A DNA stretch of 64,000 bases from JBBDSJ01 sp040905025 (GTDB lineage: Bacteria > Pseudomonadota > Gammaproteobacteria > Methylohalomonadales > Methylohalomonadaceae): contig JBBDSJ010000126.1 of NCBI GenBank assembly GCA_040905025.1, positions 1 to 64,000 on the forward strand, read 5' to 3'. The translations under genes were made by a program, and so were the position numbers. The notes beneath the pieces are model-generated. The model saw only the letters and a list, made by a program, of their open reading frames with translations, did no database searches and was not told the DNA's origin. This document shows, in pieces, positions 51,152 to 59,479 of this stretch; the first letter of the stretch is position 1, and every line of letters starts with the position of its first letter.

Positions 51152-51182
51152 GATGATTTACTCCTGTTGAATCAGATGTTTA

Positions 51183-51210
51183 TGGAAGCTCTGATTAAAT
51201 CAGAGGTTCC
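51183..51210 (+). repeat. Minimal copy of the MITE-like repeat (ends only)
   Basis: TGGAAGCTCTGATT joined to AAATCAGAGGTTCC forms a 28-base palindrome made only of the two terminal repeats of the family, with no interior. It lies upstream of the cupredoxin gene. Confidence 0.65.
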
Positions 51211-51236
51211 TTTTATATAAATCAAATTTAAGAGGC

Positions 51237-51302
51237 GGACAGCCCCCCCCAAGTTGCCGGGGTGAGCAACTGGATGGGAGGGGGGGTAAAGGGGGGCTGT
51301 CC
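51237..51302. repeat. GGACAGCC hairpin repeat, copy B (possible structured RNA)
   Basis: The outer stem GGACAGCCCCCC/GGGGGGCTGTCC (12 bases) encloses the inner hairpin AGTTGC-CGGGGTGA-GCAACT and a G-rich strand. It matches copy A at 31442-31501 with compensating changes in the inner stem. It lies 16 bases beyond the stop of the minus-strand lipoprotein gene. Confidence 0.7.
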
Positions 51303-51317
51303 ATAAAAACCAATCGT

Positions 51318-52295
51318 TCAGAGATCAATCACCTCGTCTTGTTCATACATGATGTGAAGAAAAGGCTGCGGCATGCCATTTGGCAGCATGAAAGCGGTTT
51401 TTAGGGGTGAAAACACCGGCCCGCGTTCACTGGCCTTCAAAGGAAGCACGACCAGGTGTGTATGTGTAGCCTGTCCGCGAATATGGCGGCGTTCTGGTGC
51501 CAGTGGCAGATCTTTCTGGAAAACCAATTGATACTTACGATCGCGCACGATTTCAGTTGTCATCAAATGCATCATGCGATCTGGCTGTGCTAGTTTGCCA
51601 TTAATATAGATATCGCCTACGCCCCAGAAAGCGGCGATGGTCTTAACTTCGGGCATAAGCGGCGAACCAATACCGGTGCTACCGTGATGGATGGAATCGA
51701 GCATCACACCGCCTTCTGTGTTGTAACCCGGAAATGGTGGCTTCATCACCATTTTCAGTATTGCTCGGTACTCATTGCCGCTTGGATCAGTGAAATGCGC
51801 CTCCATCGTTGCTTTATCAGGCGTTTCATGAGGCTTGCCTGGCGGGTTATGCTTGACGACATCGGTGAATGTCGCCTTGAAATGCCCTTGAATAATCTCA
51901 GCCTTGTCACTAAAAGGGTTCGGATTATTGAACCACAGATCGCCCTTATCATCCGGCATACGTGCCATGGCAGGTACGCCCACGAGAATAGGCAATTCCT
52001 CAAGTACGTCAGGCACAGTTGGCGGCATTTTACCGGCCGCGACCATTTCCCTGGCTGCTTTTATCTTGGGTTCGGGTAACATCCTGGGGTTTTCAGCCGT
52101 GCCAAAAATGGCCGGATCCAGCTTGCGCGGCCCTGGTAAAACCCAGTAAACAATCTTCCCTGCTTCTTGGCGAACTTCGCGTTTTTGAGCTTGCGATTCC
52201 GGCTTGGCGCCCGGCTGGTTTGCGCATCCGGCCAATAGTAATAAACCGGCTGCACCAAGTAGCACTGAACTAAATTTTGTCTTTACAGTGATCAT
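51318..52295 (-). CDS. Putative outer-membrane or periplasmic lipoprotein, unknown function
   Basis: This is a 325-residue protein with a clear lipoprotein signal: a basic start, LLGAAGLLLLAGC, and lipidation at Cys24. I do not recognise the family. Notable stretches are KIVYWVLPGPRKLDPAIFG, FNNPNPFSDKAEIIQGHFKA, and a His-rich end (RRHIRGQATHTHLVVL). Several His and Met residues could bind metal, but that is speculation. It lies upstream of the cupredoxin gene in the same direction, separated by repeats, so co-transcription is uncertain. Confidence 0.75.
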   Translation of the reverse strand: MITVKTKFSSVLLGAAGLLLLAGCANQPGAKPESQAQKREVRQEAGKIVYWVLPGPRKLDPAIFGTAENPRMLPEPKIKAAREMVAAGKMPPTVPDVLEELPILVGVPAMARMPDDKGDLWFNNPNPFSDKAEIIQGHFKATFTDVVKHNPPGKPHETPDKATMEAHFTDPSGNEYRAILKMVMKPPFPGYNTEGGVMLDSIHHGSTGIGSPLMPEVKTIAAFWGVGDIYINGKLAQPDRMMHLMTTEIVRDRKYQLVFQKDLPLAPERRHIRGQATHTHLVVLPLKASERGPVFSPLKTAFMLPNGMPQPFLHIMYEQDEVIDL

Positions 52296-52828
52296 CTTCC
52301 TGCCCTCATCAATTTGTGATTACAGTGTTATTGATGCGGTCGGTGCTCTAATATTACAGAGTGTTGCGAATTGGTCTTATTACAGGAAGGAATCCGGAGC
52401 CTGGAAGTTGCTCCTGGCATTAGCTACACCTCTGAGACAGACTGCTTCAAGCAAGCATCTCTCACGATCAAATGATTGAAGCAGAACAATCGATCCGTCG
52501 CAGCCACTTTACGGGCGCGGGTAATAATCCCCGCATTTATAATGATGCTTTAAAGTACAGCTTACGCAGCTTCACGTGCTTTATGACTGGACGCGATCCC
52601 GCCGGAATCTATTTTCACCATGTGAGGGTATAAATTACGCATACTGCCGTACATCAGGCCCATTAACCGACCTCATTCACCCGGCGTGACACCATCAGAG
52701 ATCCCGGCAAACCGCATTAGAGAGAGTATTTCGAATTAATGAGAAAATTCAGTTCCAGTTCCCGGTAAATCTTGTGGATTCTCCACCCATAGTTCGCTAT
52801 CGGCGGAGAAGTACTGCATTCTCCCGTC
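52296..52828. other. About 530 bases without a recognised gene
   Basis: No supported gene lies here. An inverted repeat CTGCTTCAA/TTGAAGCAG (52442-52450 and 52476-52484) is the only clear structure. The stretch may hold decayed sequence, but I cannot identify a parent. Confidence 0.4.
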
Positions 52829-52983
52829 TCGACCCGGGCGAACCGCTGAGCCCGTTTGAGCGAAAATACATCGCCAGCAGCCATATGCTGTCTTGCTGTC
52901 TGGCACAGACCCGGGCCGAAGAACGAGCCCAATGGTTACAGGAAACCTACCAGTTGGTTTCTGACAACCAACAACAACTATGA
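52829..52983 (+). pseudogene. Duplicated 3' fragment of the TrmB-like methyltransferase gene
   Basis: About 50 codons (PGEPLSPFERKYIASSHMLS, then WLQETYQLVSDNQQQL) align with the last part of the methyltransferase gene at 48076-48801, including the stop. No SAM-binding part is present. The fragment was carried along when the pqqA region was duplicated and has diverged since. Confidence 0.85.
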
Positions 52984-53069
52984 ACCAGGTGACAAACCAG
53001 ATCCTTTCAAGTCCGGCAAATACCTTATAAGTCACTGTGTTTAATTAATATTCTAAAATAATCATGAAA

Positions 53070-53085
53070 TTGGCACGGTGGATGC
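53070..53085 (+). promoter_or_regulatory. Sigma-54 promoter of pqqA copy 2
   Basis: TTGGCACGGTGGATGC keeps the GG (53072-53073) and GC (53084-53085) at the required spacing. The start codon lies 61 bases downstream. The core is retained although the flanking spacer has diverged from copy 1, which argues for selection. Confidence 0.8.
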
Positions 53086-53145
53086 GTAATTGAAAGCAAA
53101 GTGCAAGTCAACACCTGCCAATTTCAACTTAGAAGAGTTATGAAC

Positions 53146-53220
53146 ATGCAATGGTCAACCCCAAGCTACAATGACAAGCGCTTTGGTTTCGAAGTGACGA
53201 TGTACATCAACAACAAGTAA
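53146..53220 (+). CDS. pqqA: PqqA, precursor peptide of pyrroloquinoline quinone (copy 2)
   Basis: This is a 24-residue peptide identical to copy 1 except at residue 11, where Lys (AAG) replaces Ile (ATC). Glu16 and Tyr20, the PQQ-forming residues, are kept, and synonymous sites are almost unchanged. A ribosome site AGAAGAG lies upstream. An ATG six bases earlier (53140) would be too close to it. It has its own sigma-54 promoter and terminator. The family usually has a hydrophobic residue at position 11, so recognition by the PQQ machinery could differ. Confidence 0.9.
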   Translation: MQWSTPSYNDKRFGFEVTMYINNK

Positions 53221-53241
53221 TCCAGTAGATTACAGTTGTTA

Positions 53242-53273
53242 AACAAACCCCGCTCCGGCGGGGTTTGTTTTTT
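53242..53273 (+). terminator. Rho-independent terminator of pqqA copy 2
   Basis: A stem AACAAACCCCGC/GCGGGGTTTGTT with loop TCCG is followed by further T residues. It corresponds to the terminator of copy 1. Confidence 0.9.
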
Positions 53274-53311
53274 GCGGAGACGGAAAGACCCCTCTTATAG
53301 TCAGCATCTGA

Positions 53312-53989
53312 TTATCGTAGCCACGCAGTAAACTCCAGACCTGTGCTGATGACCAGCCATATCCCCGCGGCAATCATTACAGCAGCGACAAGTAAATTGA
53401 CAATTGTTGAGTACCTGCCGCCAGCAATATGCTTGCCTACATCCGCCGCTATGCAAACATAACCAAGCTTCACCCCGCCGACCGCTACAAGCGCAATCAA
53501 CATCACCAGACCTGTATCAAAATACGACAGGCGTTTCAGATCCAGAAACACCGGCAGGAAGCCCAGATAAAAAAGAACCGCCTTTTGATCGGCAAGTGTA
53601 ATCAACAGCCCCGTCATAAAGCTCGAAAATAGCGAGCCGGAACCTGCTTTGTTAAATTGTGATGTTTTATTACGAGTACGCCAGAAACCGGTCCCCAACC
53701 AGATCAGATAAGCACCGCCGAGCAACTTTGCCAGAATGAATAGCTCACCCATGACATCAACAAGCAACACCAAACCAAGTATGGCCAGCAATATGAAGAT
53801 CATATCGCCAGCAACAACGCCGAGGGCAACAAACATTCCGTGACTAAACCCGGATATCGCGGCACGTGACGTAACCGCGAACACACTGATGCTGGGCGCT
53901 GCCGCAAGTACCGCCATTGCAGCAACCAAGCCAAGCGCCGAGATGAATGTCATATCTTGTTCAGGTGGCAATGGATTGATTGAATCCAT
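53312..53989 (-). CDS. LysE-family amino-acid or metabolite exporter
   Basis: This is a 225-residue inner-membrane protein with about six membrane segments. It has the LysE/RhtB family look: an N-terminal helix with a Pro (AAAPSISVFAVTSRAAISGF), GMFVALGVVAGDMIFILLAI, and LLGGAYLIWLGTGFWRTRNK. LysE proteins export amino acids or related small molecules by proton exchange. The substrate is unknown. It is convergent with pqqA copy 2 and divergent from nothing close. The next gene upstream is the TonB-dependent receptor in the same direction. Confidence 0.88.
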   Translation of the reverse strand: MDSINPLPPEQDMTFISALGLVAAMAVLAAAPSISVFAVTSRAAISGFSHGMFVALGVVAGDMIFILLAILGLVLLVDVMGELFILAKLLGGAYLIWLGTGFWRTRNKTSQFNKAGSGSLFSSFMTGLLITLADQKAVLFYLGFLPVFLDLKRLSYFDTGLVMLIALVAVGGVKLGYVCIAADVGKHIAGGRYSTIVNLLVAAVMIAAGIWLVISTGLEFTAWLR

Positions 53990-54076
53990 CGTACAACAAT
54001 ATCAGCCAGGTATTACAGCCTGTAAAAAATCACATCATGGTAATGCCCCTGCAGCGCAGGGGCTCCAGAGACAGAC

Positions 54077-56146
54077 CTAGAAATTGTAACGTGCGCTCAG
54101 GCCAGCATAGGCATTAAGTTCTGGTCCGGGCTCAAAAAACCTCTGGAAGTTATCATTAATCCGAATATTTGAGAAATACTGCTTGTCAAAAACATTATTT
54201 ATGCCAACAAACGGGGAAATTTCAACGTTGCCAATATTCTTGGTATAGCCGAAGCGAATATTGGAAACACCATAGCCGGCCACTTCCACCGCATTGGCGT
54301 TCTCAGCAAACAGACTGCCGACCAGCAACGTATCCCAGACACCATAAAAGCCGGACGGGTGGTTATAGGCCACTTCGAAGAAGCCGAAGTGTTCCGGGAT
54401 ACCAGGCAGATTATTACCATTAAAATTTAGTTGATTATTATTGATAATCGGCTGGAAGCTCTTGTACTCAAAATCCGAGTAGGTATATGAAAACGAGGTA
54501 GTCAGGCCCGGCAACGGATTGGCACTCAACGCCAATTCAAAACCCTTGCGCTCGGTTTCACCGGCAGTAATAAAGAAATTCTGATCAATGTCCTGCGGTA
54601 CCAGTTCATTTTCACCGTCAATCATGAATATCGCGGCGTCATAACTCAGTGCCCACCATTGTGGCACCACGCCCTTCACACCGATCTCGTAGTTAGTCGC
54701 CGTCAATGCGTCCAGATTCTGATTGAAGCCGCCGACACCGGCCGGATTGCCAAACTCGGTGGTGGATGGTGTTTCGAATGAAGTCGACACGTTGCCGTAC
54801 AGATTCACTTCCTGAATCGGCGAATACAACAAACCGACCATCGGACTCACCTCGTCAAATTTAACTGTGCCCGACTGGTTGCCATCAGCAAAGAATTTAT
54901 CTGTGACATCAAACTCGACCTCGTCATAACGTATACCGGTAGTCAATGTCAGCTTGTCAGTGACAAAAAATTCGTTCTGGGCAAAAAATCCCAGGCTGGA
55001 AACATTTTCGTTCTGGTTCAACGAAAGTGGTCCCTGTCGTCCACCGGCAAAATTGATAAAGTTTTGCCTATCGTCATCCTGATTTTCTATATCAAAACCG
55101 ACCGTAAGTCGGTTACGATCACCGTTATAAGTGTACTGACCGCCACCACCGACAAAGAAACGCTGGAACGCCACCTGACCACGCGGAATGTTGAGAAAAC
55201 CGCCTATGCCAATCGGCAGCTTGTTTTCAAAATCACGCCAGACATAGTAATTGCGCAGGCGTATTTCATGCCTGTCACTGAATTCCTTGCGATAGACAAA
55301 TCCGATTTGTTGCTGCGTTATGCTTTCACCGGCATCAAACAGCAAAGCGTTCGGTGCTGCCTGGCGCCGATCCTGCTGTACCTGTGCCAGTGTCAAACCA
55401 CCCGGGTCCTGTGCCAGCGGTGAATCCAGGATATTAACAATGGTGGTCAGGTCCGAGGTAGCATCAATGTCATAACGAAACTTGACGTTGGCCAGGACGC
55501 TTTCGGTCTGACTGTTGCCACGATAACCATCAATTTCATAGCGGCCAATATTGACGAGATAATTCAGCTTGTCTTTCTGGCCGCCGGCTTTCAGGTTGTA
55601 TTTCTGAAAGTCATATGAACCGTAGCTGTAACGGCCCTCGACGAAAGGCTCTTCCGGACCTTCTTCGGTAACAATATTGATTACACCACCGGATGCAGTG
55701 CCATACAGCGATGAGGCCGGACCGCGGATAACCTCAATCCTTTCCGCCGATGCCAAATCAATCGCATCAATGCCGCCCTGACCATCGGGCAATGTTTGTG
55801 GAATGCCATCGGCAATGATCTTGATACCACGAATGCCGAAGTCGGACCGCGCACCAAATCCGCGAATCGCTACCCGCAAGTCCTGACTGAAATTATAACG
55901 GTTCAGCATGAATACACCGGGAATGCGATTCAGCGACTCATCCAGTCCGAGTTGCTGTCGGCCCAGTTGAATATCATCCTTGTCGACAACACTGATGGCC
56001 GTTGGCACCTTGGTGGTAACGGTATCGACGCGCGGCGAAGTTACTGTTATCTCACCGAGATCTTCGGCTTTTGATTGCGCAGCGGTGTGGCCGGCAACGC
56101 TACCGAGCGTCACGCCGGCAAGCAACGCAAGCAGATGTTTGTTCAT
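54077..56146 (-). CDS. TonB-dependent receptor resembling E. coli YncD/PqqU
   Basis: This is a 689-residue outer-membrane receptor. From the ATG at 56146 there is a signal peptide (LLALLAGVTLGSVAGHTAAQ) and then the plug with LGLDESLNRIPGVFMLNRYN, SQDLRVAIRGFGARSDFGIR and DGIPQTLPDGQGGIDAIDLA. The barrel ends RYNF. From memory these plug motifs, and QDPGGLTLAQVQQ in the barrel, closely resemble E. coli YncD, recently shown to import PQQ (PqqU). Together with pqqA close by, PQQ uptake is an attractive inference. Other ligands remain possible because the motif match was not computed. Confidence 0.85.
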   Translation of the reverse strand: MNKHLLALLAGVTLGSVAGHTAAQSKAEDLGEITVTSPRVDTVTTKVPTAISVVDKDDIQLGRQQLGLDESLNRIPGVFMLNRYNFSQDLRVAIRGFGARSDFGIRGIKIIADGIPQTLPDGQGGIDAIDLASAERIEVIRGPASSLYGTASGGVINIVTEEGPEEPFVEGRYSYGSYDFQKYNLKAGGQKDKLNYLVNIGRYEIDGYRGNSQTESVLANVKFRYDIDATSDLTTIVNILDSPLAQDPGGLTLAQVQQDRRQAAPNALLFDAGESITQQQIGFVYRKEFSDRHEIRLRNYYVWRDFENKLPIGIGGFLNIPRGQVAFQRFFVGGGGQYTYNGDRNRLTVGFDIENQDDDRQNFINFAGGRQGPLSLNQNENVSSLGFFAQNEFFVTDKLTLTTGIRYDEVEFDVTDKFFADGNQSGTVKFDEVSPMVGLLYSPIQEVNLYGNVSTSFETPSTTEFGNPAGVGGFNQNLDALTATNYEIGVKGVVPQWWALSYDAAIFMIDGENELVPQDIDQNFFITAGETERKGFELALSANPLPGLTTSFSYTYSDFEYKSFQPIINNNQLNFNGNNLPGIPEHFGFFEVAYNHPSGFYGVWDTLLVGSLFAENANAVEVAGYGVSNIRFGYTKNIGNVEISPFVGINNVFDKQYFSNIRINDNFQRFFEPGPELNAYAGLSARYNF

Positions 56147-56479
56147 GGGCAGCCCCTTCTCCACTGATTAATATAGTTATAAAAGCGCGGGTGTTGGCAC
56201 AACCTGCTGGTTACCGCGAGCATCCGATCCCGGCAAGCCGTCATGCTAAACTAATAATATCTGCAAGCAAAATCTATGCCGCTAAATGCTTTAAATGATC
56301 GTGAGTTTTTTCTACGCTGAATCAAGAACGCCAAACCAGATGTTTTATGCTTTTTACGCTAAAGCGCGCGTACTTCGAACCGAACCCGGCAACAAAATCG
56401 CTACGCAGGCTTTGCTGGTCGTGGCTTATATCGCACAAACTTTCAACCACGCTGGCTGATATGGAACATATCCTGGCTG
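56147..56479. other. Intergenic, no recognised feature
   Basis: About 330 bases upstream of the receptor gene. A 77-codon open frame on the plus strand (56347-56580) overlaps the rhomboid gene and shows no family signal. The receptor promoter should lie at the left end. I see no clear Fur box or sigma-54 site. A TTGGCACA near 56193 has the wrong spacing. Confidence 0.4.
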
Positions 56480-57235
56480 CTAGAATCGGTACCGCGCGGT
56501 GCGCCTGGCCGGCTGCGATAGATGCCGGGCGAGATAGTCTTTGCGATGCATCGGCAAAATCAGCAACAATCCAGCCATAAAACCGCCAATATGCGCCCAG
56601 AATGCGACTCCGCCCTCGCTGCCACCAAGCGTTGGCAAGCCGCCCAGCAATTGCAACATAAACCAGTAACCCAGCATCACCCAGGCCGGCACGGCGATGG
56701 TCGTCATATAAAAACCCAGAAAAATAAACGTCGTGATGTGAGTACGTGGATACAGCAATGCATATGCGCCCATGACACCACCGATAGCGCCGGACGCACC
56801 CACCATCGGAATGGCGTTGGCCGGATCAGTTATGGTTTGAGCAGCGGCAGCGGCAAGGCCGCATAGCATATAAAACAGCAGGAACCGCCATGGCCCCATG
56901 GCATCTTCGACGTTGTCACCGAATACCCATAAAAACCACATATTGCCGATAATATGCAACCAGCCACCATGCATGAACATTGACGCAAACAGTGAGGATA
57001 CGCCTGAATCATTGATCCGGCAGCCTGCATCCGGACCCAGCGGCACAATGGTACCCACGGGCAGATGACCCAGTAACTCGGCCGGGATCAGGCCATAACT
57101 GCAGATCGAGCGTAACAGGAATTCAGGATGACCCCAGCCCTGGATAAAAATCCACGCCAGAATGTTGAGGGTGATAATCGTGACGGTCGCGACTGGCGGC
57201 CGGACGACGGGACTCTCGTCGCGGAGCGGAAACAT
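56480..57235 (-). CDS. Rhomboid-family intramembrane serine protease
   Basis: This is a 251-residue membrane protein with six to seven membrane segments. The catalytic Ser is in GASGAIGGVMGAY and the His in WAHIGGFMAGLLL. The conserved HIIGNMWFLWVFGDNVED lies in the second core helix, with its His and Asn. It cleaves membrane proteins within the bilayer, and its substrate is unknown. The N-terminal half has a large loop after the first helix, as in other bacterial rhomboids of this length. Confidence 0.92.
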   Translation of the reverse strand: MFPLRDESPVVRPPVATVTIITLNILAWIFIQGWGHPEFLLRSICSYGLIPAELLGHLPVGTIVPLGPDAGCRINDSGVSSLFASMFMHGGWLHIIGNMWFLWVFGDNVEDAMGPWRFLLFYMLCGLAAAAAQTITDPANAIPMVGASGAIGGVMGAYALLYPRTHITTFIFLGFYMTTIAVPAWVMLGYWFMLQLLGGLPTLGGSEGGVAFWAHIGGFMAGLLLILPMHRKDYLARHLSQPARRTARYRF

Positions 57236-57299
57236 GCCGGCTTTTTATTATTTATGCTGTCTGCTGACAACCACCGAATGATACGTTTTTCAGACCGGA

Positions 57300-57647
57300 T
57301 CAGATCGGCCGTTGCCGTTCACGGATCGCGACATCAACCTGATCGACTTCCTGATACCGGGATTCCGGAATGCTGATGCTGCGTTTCGCCTGTTCCGTAC
57401 CCTCACTCTGGATGACAATAACTTCCAGTGTCTCGTGTACGACCTCACCGGCCTTGTTCTTGAATTTCACCGTCAGTGTACCGTCGTAGGCATTATCGCA
57501 GTCATTTTCAATGGTGGCAGTCCATTCCACCGTGGTAATACCGAATTCGGTCTCTACTTCTTTCAATTCGTGTTCATCGACGCGCAGGCAATCAGCAAAA
57601 GCTGCGGTAGAAAACAAAAATATGTTGATAAACAAAAATATGCGCAT
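57300..57647 (-). CDS. Small secreted protein, unknown function
   Basis: This is a 115-residue protein with a signal peptide (RIFLFINIFLFSTAAFA) and a mature part that looks like a single beta-sandwich (VEWTATIENDCDNAYDGTLT, then VKFKNKAGEVVHETLEVIVI). The layout recalls FxLYD-type domains that hang on bacterial envelope proteins, but I cannot name the family. Two Cys could form a disulfide. It follows the rhomboid gene on the same strand at its upstream side, with a 64-base gap. Confidence 0.75.
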   Translation of the reverse strand: MRIFLFINIFLFSTAAFADCLRVDEHELKEVETEFGITTVEWTATIENDCDNAYDGTLTVKFKNKAGEVVHETLEVIVIQSEGTEQAKRSISIPESRYQEVDQVDVAIRERQRPI

Positions 57648-57997
57648 GGCGCTACCTCTTAAACTCGGAACTTGATTGACCTTACCCTAGCAGACTATGA
57701 CGCGCCTGTCCGCCAACCGGCATGATCCCGGGCTCGTCATAAGCCACTATTGGCTGGATTTGTCAGTCCCTGAACCGTGCTGTATGAAACCAGCGCCTGT
57801 GGATCAGGGGCCATGGCAGCGAAGCGCTGCTGTCCGTTTTATTCTGAATTTTCAATTAGATAAAAGCGCAAACACGGCACTGGCAATGTGCCTGAAGGAA
57901 CTTTGAACCAACCGGAAAACTCCCATGTGTGTTAAACTGACACATGTAGCCTTTTTTCAATAATTCATTTTTGGCTACCTGCCTTGCTTACTTGCGT
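57648..57997. other. Intergenic region before the two-component operon
   Basis: About 350 bases between divergent genes. It contains the inverted repeat CATGTGT/ACACATG (57924-57946) followed by CTTTTTTC, which could be an operator or a weak terminator, 50 bases before the histidine-kinase start. A 69-codon open frame at 57697-57906 shows no family signal. Confidence 0.4.
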
Positions 57998-59479
57998 ATG
58001 TCCACCACTGCAACATTGAACGATCGCCCGACACTGCGAGACGCCCTGCTTCTGTTTGTGCTCGTACCGTTTATGCTGGTCATGGGGCTGGGCGGCTGGT
58101 ACAGCCTGCATGCATTGTCATTCGAAGTTGAATCACGCATGCAGGAAGATATTGAGCTGATTGCCCGCAGTATCCGTTTGCCACTGAGTAATGCACTGGA
58201 TCGCGGCAATATCCATGAAATTGAGCAGGCACTGGATTCGGCATTCAGTATTGACCGTGTTTACGGTGTTTATGTCTATGATGAAACAGGCCAGCGAATA
58301 GCAGGCAGCGGCACCCAGCGGGCACAGGTGTCAAGCGATCGCGCAGCTGAACTGGCACTGGAACGTAACCGCCAGAGTGAGTTTGAAGAGACCGGTCGTG
58401 AAGATATTTTTTCATTTTTTCTGCCACTGACCGATATCGGCGGCCGCATCATCGGTTTATTGCAGGTTACCCGCCGTGGCAGTGATTTTCACCAGAATAT
58501 CGGCCAGGTACGCCAGCATGCCCTCGTTGCCTTACTAATCACCGGTATTTTACTGACACTGATTATCTTTATCGGTCATTACCGTGCTATCGGCCGGCAT
58601 CTGAGTGCCGTCGAAAACGGTCTGCGCCGGATTGGTACGGATCAGCCAGATGCCCGGGTACCGGAACACGGGCCCAGCGAGATTCATGCGCTAAGCCAAA
58701 ATATCAACAGCATGCTGGATCGTCTCGCGCACTCACAAGACGAGATCGAACAACGTCAACAACGCGAACTGTCATTGCAATTGCGCTTGCAGGAATCGGA
58801 AAAGCTTGCTGTTATTGGCCAACTTGCCGCCGGCGTTGCGCACGAACTCGGCACACCATTAAGTACCATTGATGGTAAGGCCCAACGCGCATTGCGGAAA
58901 GACGATCTGGCGACCTCGTTAAGATCAGACCTTGAACAAATGCGCGCCGAAGTCAGGCGCATGGAATATATCATCCATCAATTGCTGGATTTCGGCCGGC
59001 ACAATCCATTGCAATGCCGGCCAGTAAAATGTGTTGATCTTGTCCACACAGTAATTGATCAATGCACGTCTGAAGCAAAACAGCGCAAAATAGCTATCAA
59101 CATTACCAACAGTAATAACGATCTTGAAGTTGAAGTTGATAGTGTGCGTATTGAACAGGCACTTACCAACCTCCTGCGCAATGCAATTCAGGCTGCCAGA
59201 AAGCAAGTATCGATAAACTGGCATGCAGCAGATTCCGGAATAGTATTTTCTATTGAAGATGACGGTGCGGGTATTACTACTGAATCCTGTTCGCGATTAT
59301 TTGATCCTTTTTTCACAACCAAACCGGTCGGCTCCGGTACTGGTATGGGGCTGGCTGTCGCGAAAGCCGCTATTAGCGATCATCATGGCGAGATCGATGT
59401 GGATACAAGCCCGCATCTCAGCGGCGCCCGGTTTCTGGTTCACTTACCCACACAACAACAGGCTGATGCTCATGAGTGA
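57998..59479 (+). CDS. Membrane sensor histidine kinase of an NtrC-type system
   Basis: This is a 493-residue sensor kinase. Two membrane segments (about 18-40 and 182-205) enclose a periplasmic sensor domain. HAMP and a coiled coil follow, and then the kinase core with GVAHELGTPLSTIDGKAQ (phospho-His near residue 282). The ATPase domain has NLLRNAIQAA, EDDGAGI, FDPFFTTKPVGSGTGMGLAV. This is the NtrB/ZraS-type partner of sigma-54 activators. The start at 57998 gives a short cytosolic tail. The stop overlaps the regulator start by 8 bases. The signal sensed is unknown. Confidence 0.93.
   Translation: MSTTATLNDRPTLRDALLLFVLVPFMLVMGLGGWYSLHALSFEVESRMQEDIELIARSIRLPLSNALDRGNIHEIEQALDSAFSIDRVYGVYVYDETGQRIAGSGTQRAQVSSDRAAELALERNRQSEFEETGREDIFSFFLPLTDIGGRIIGLLQVTRRGSDFHQNIGQVRQHALVALLITGILLTLIIFIGHYRAIGRHLSAVENGLRRIGTDQPDARVPEHGPSEIHALSQNINSMLDRLAHSQDEIEQRQQRELSLQLRLQESEKLAVIGQLAAGVAHELGTPLSTIDGKAQRALRKDDLATSLRSDLEQMRAEVRRMEYIIHQLLDFGRHNPLQCRPVKCVDLVHTVIDQCTSEAKQRKIAINITNSNNDLEVEVDSVRIEQALTNLLRNAIQAARKQVSINWHAADSGIVFSIEDDGAGITTESCSRLFDPFFTTKPVGSGTGMGLAVAKAAISDHHGEIDVDTSPHLSGARFLVHLPTQQQADAHE

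Larger units (their letters stand above)
52829..53278 (+). repeat. Segmental duplication, copy 2
   Basis: This is the partner of 48648-49092. It contains the methyltransferase tail fragment, a drifted spacer, the sigma-54 promoter, pqqA copy 2 and the terminator in the same order and spacing. Confidence 0.8.

Noticed and set aside
56190..56210. TTGGCACA upstream of the TonB-dependent receptor as a sigma-54 site
   Set aside because: The GC is two bases too close to the GG, and it points away from the receptor gene.
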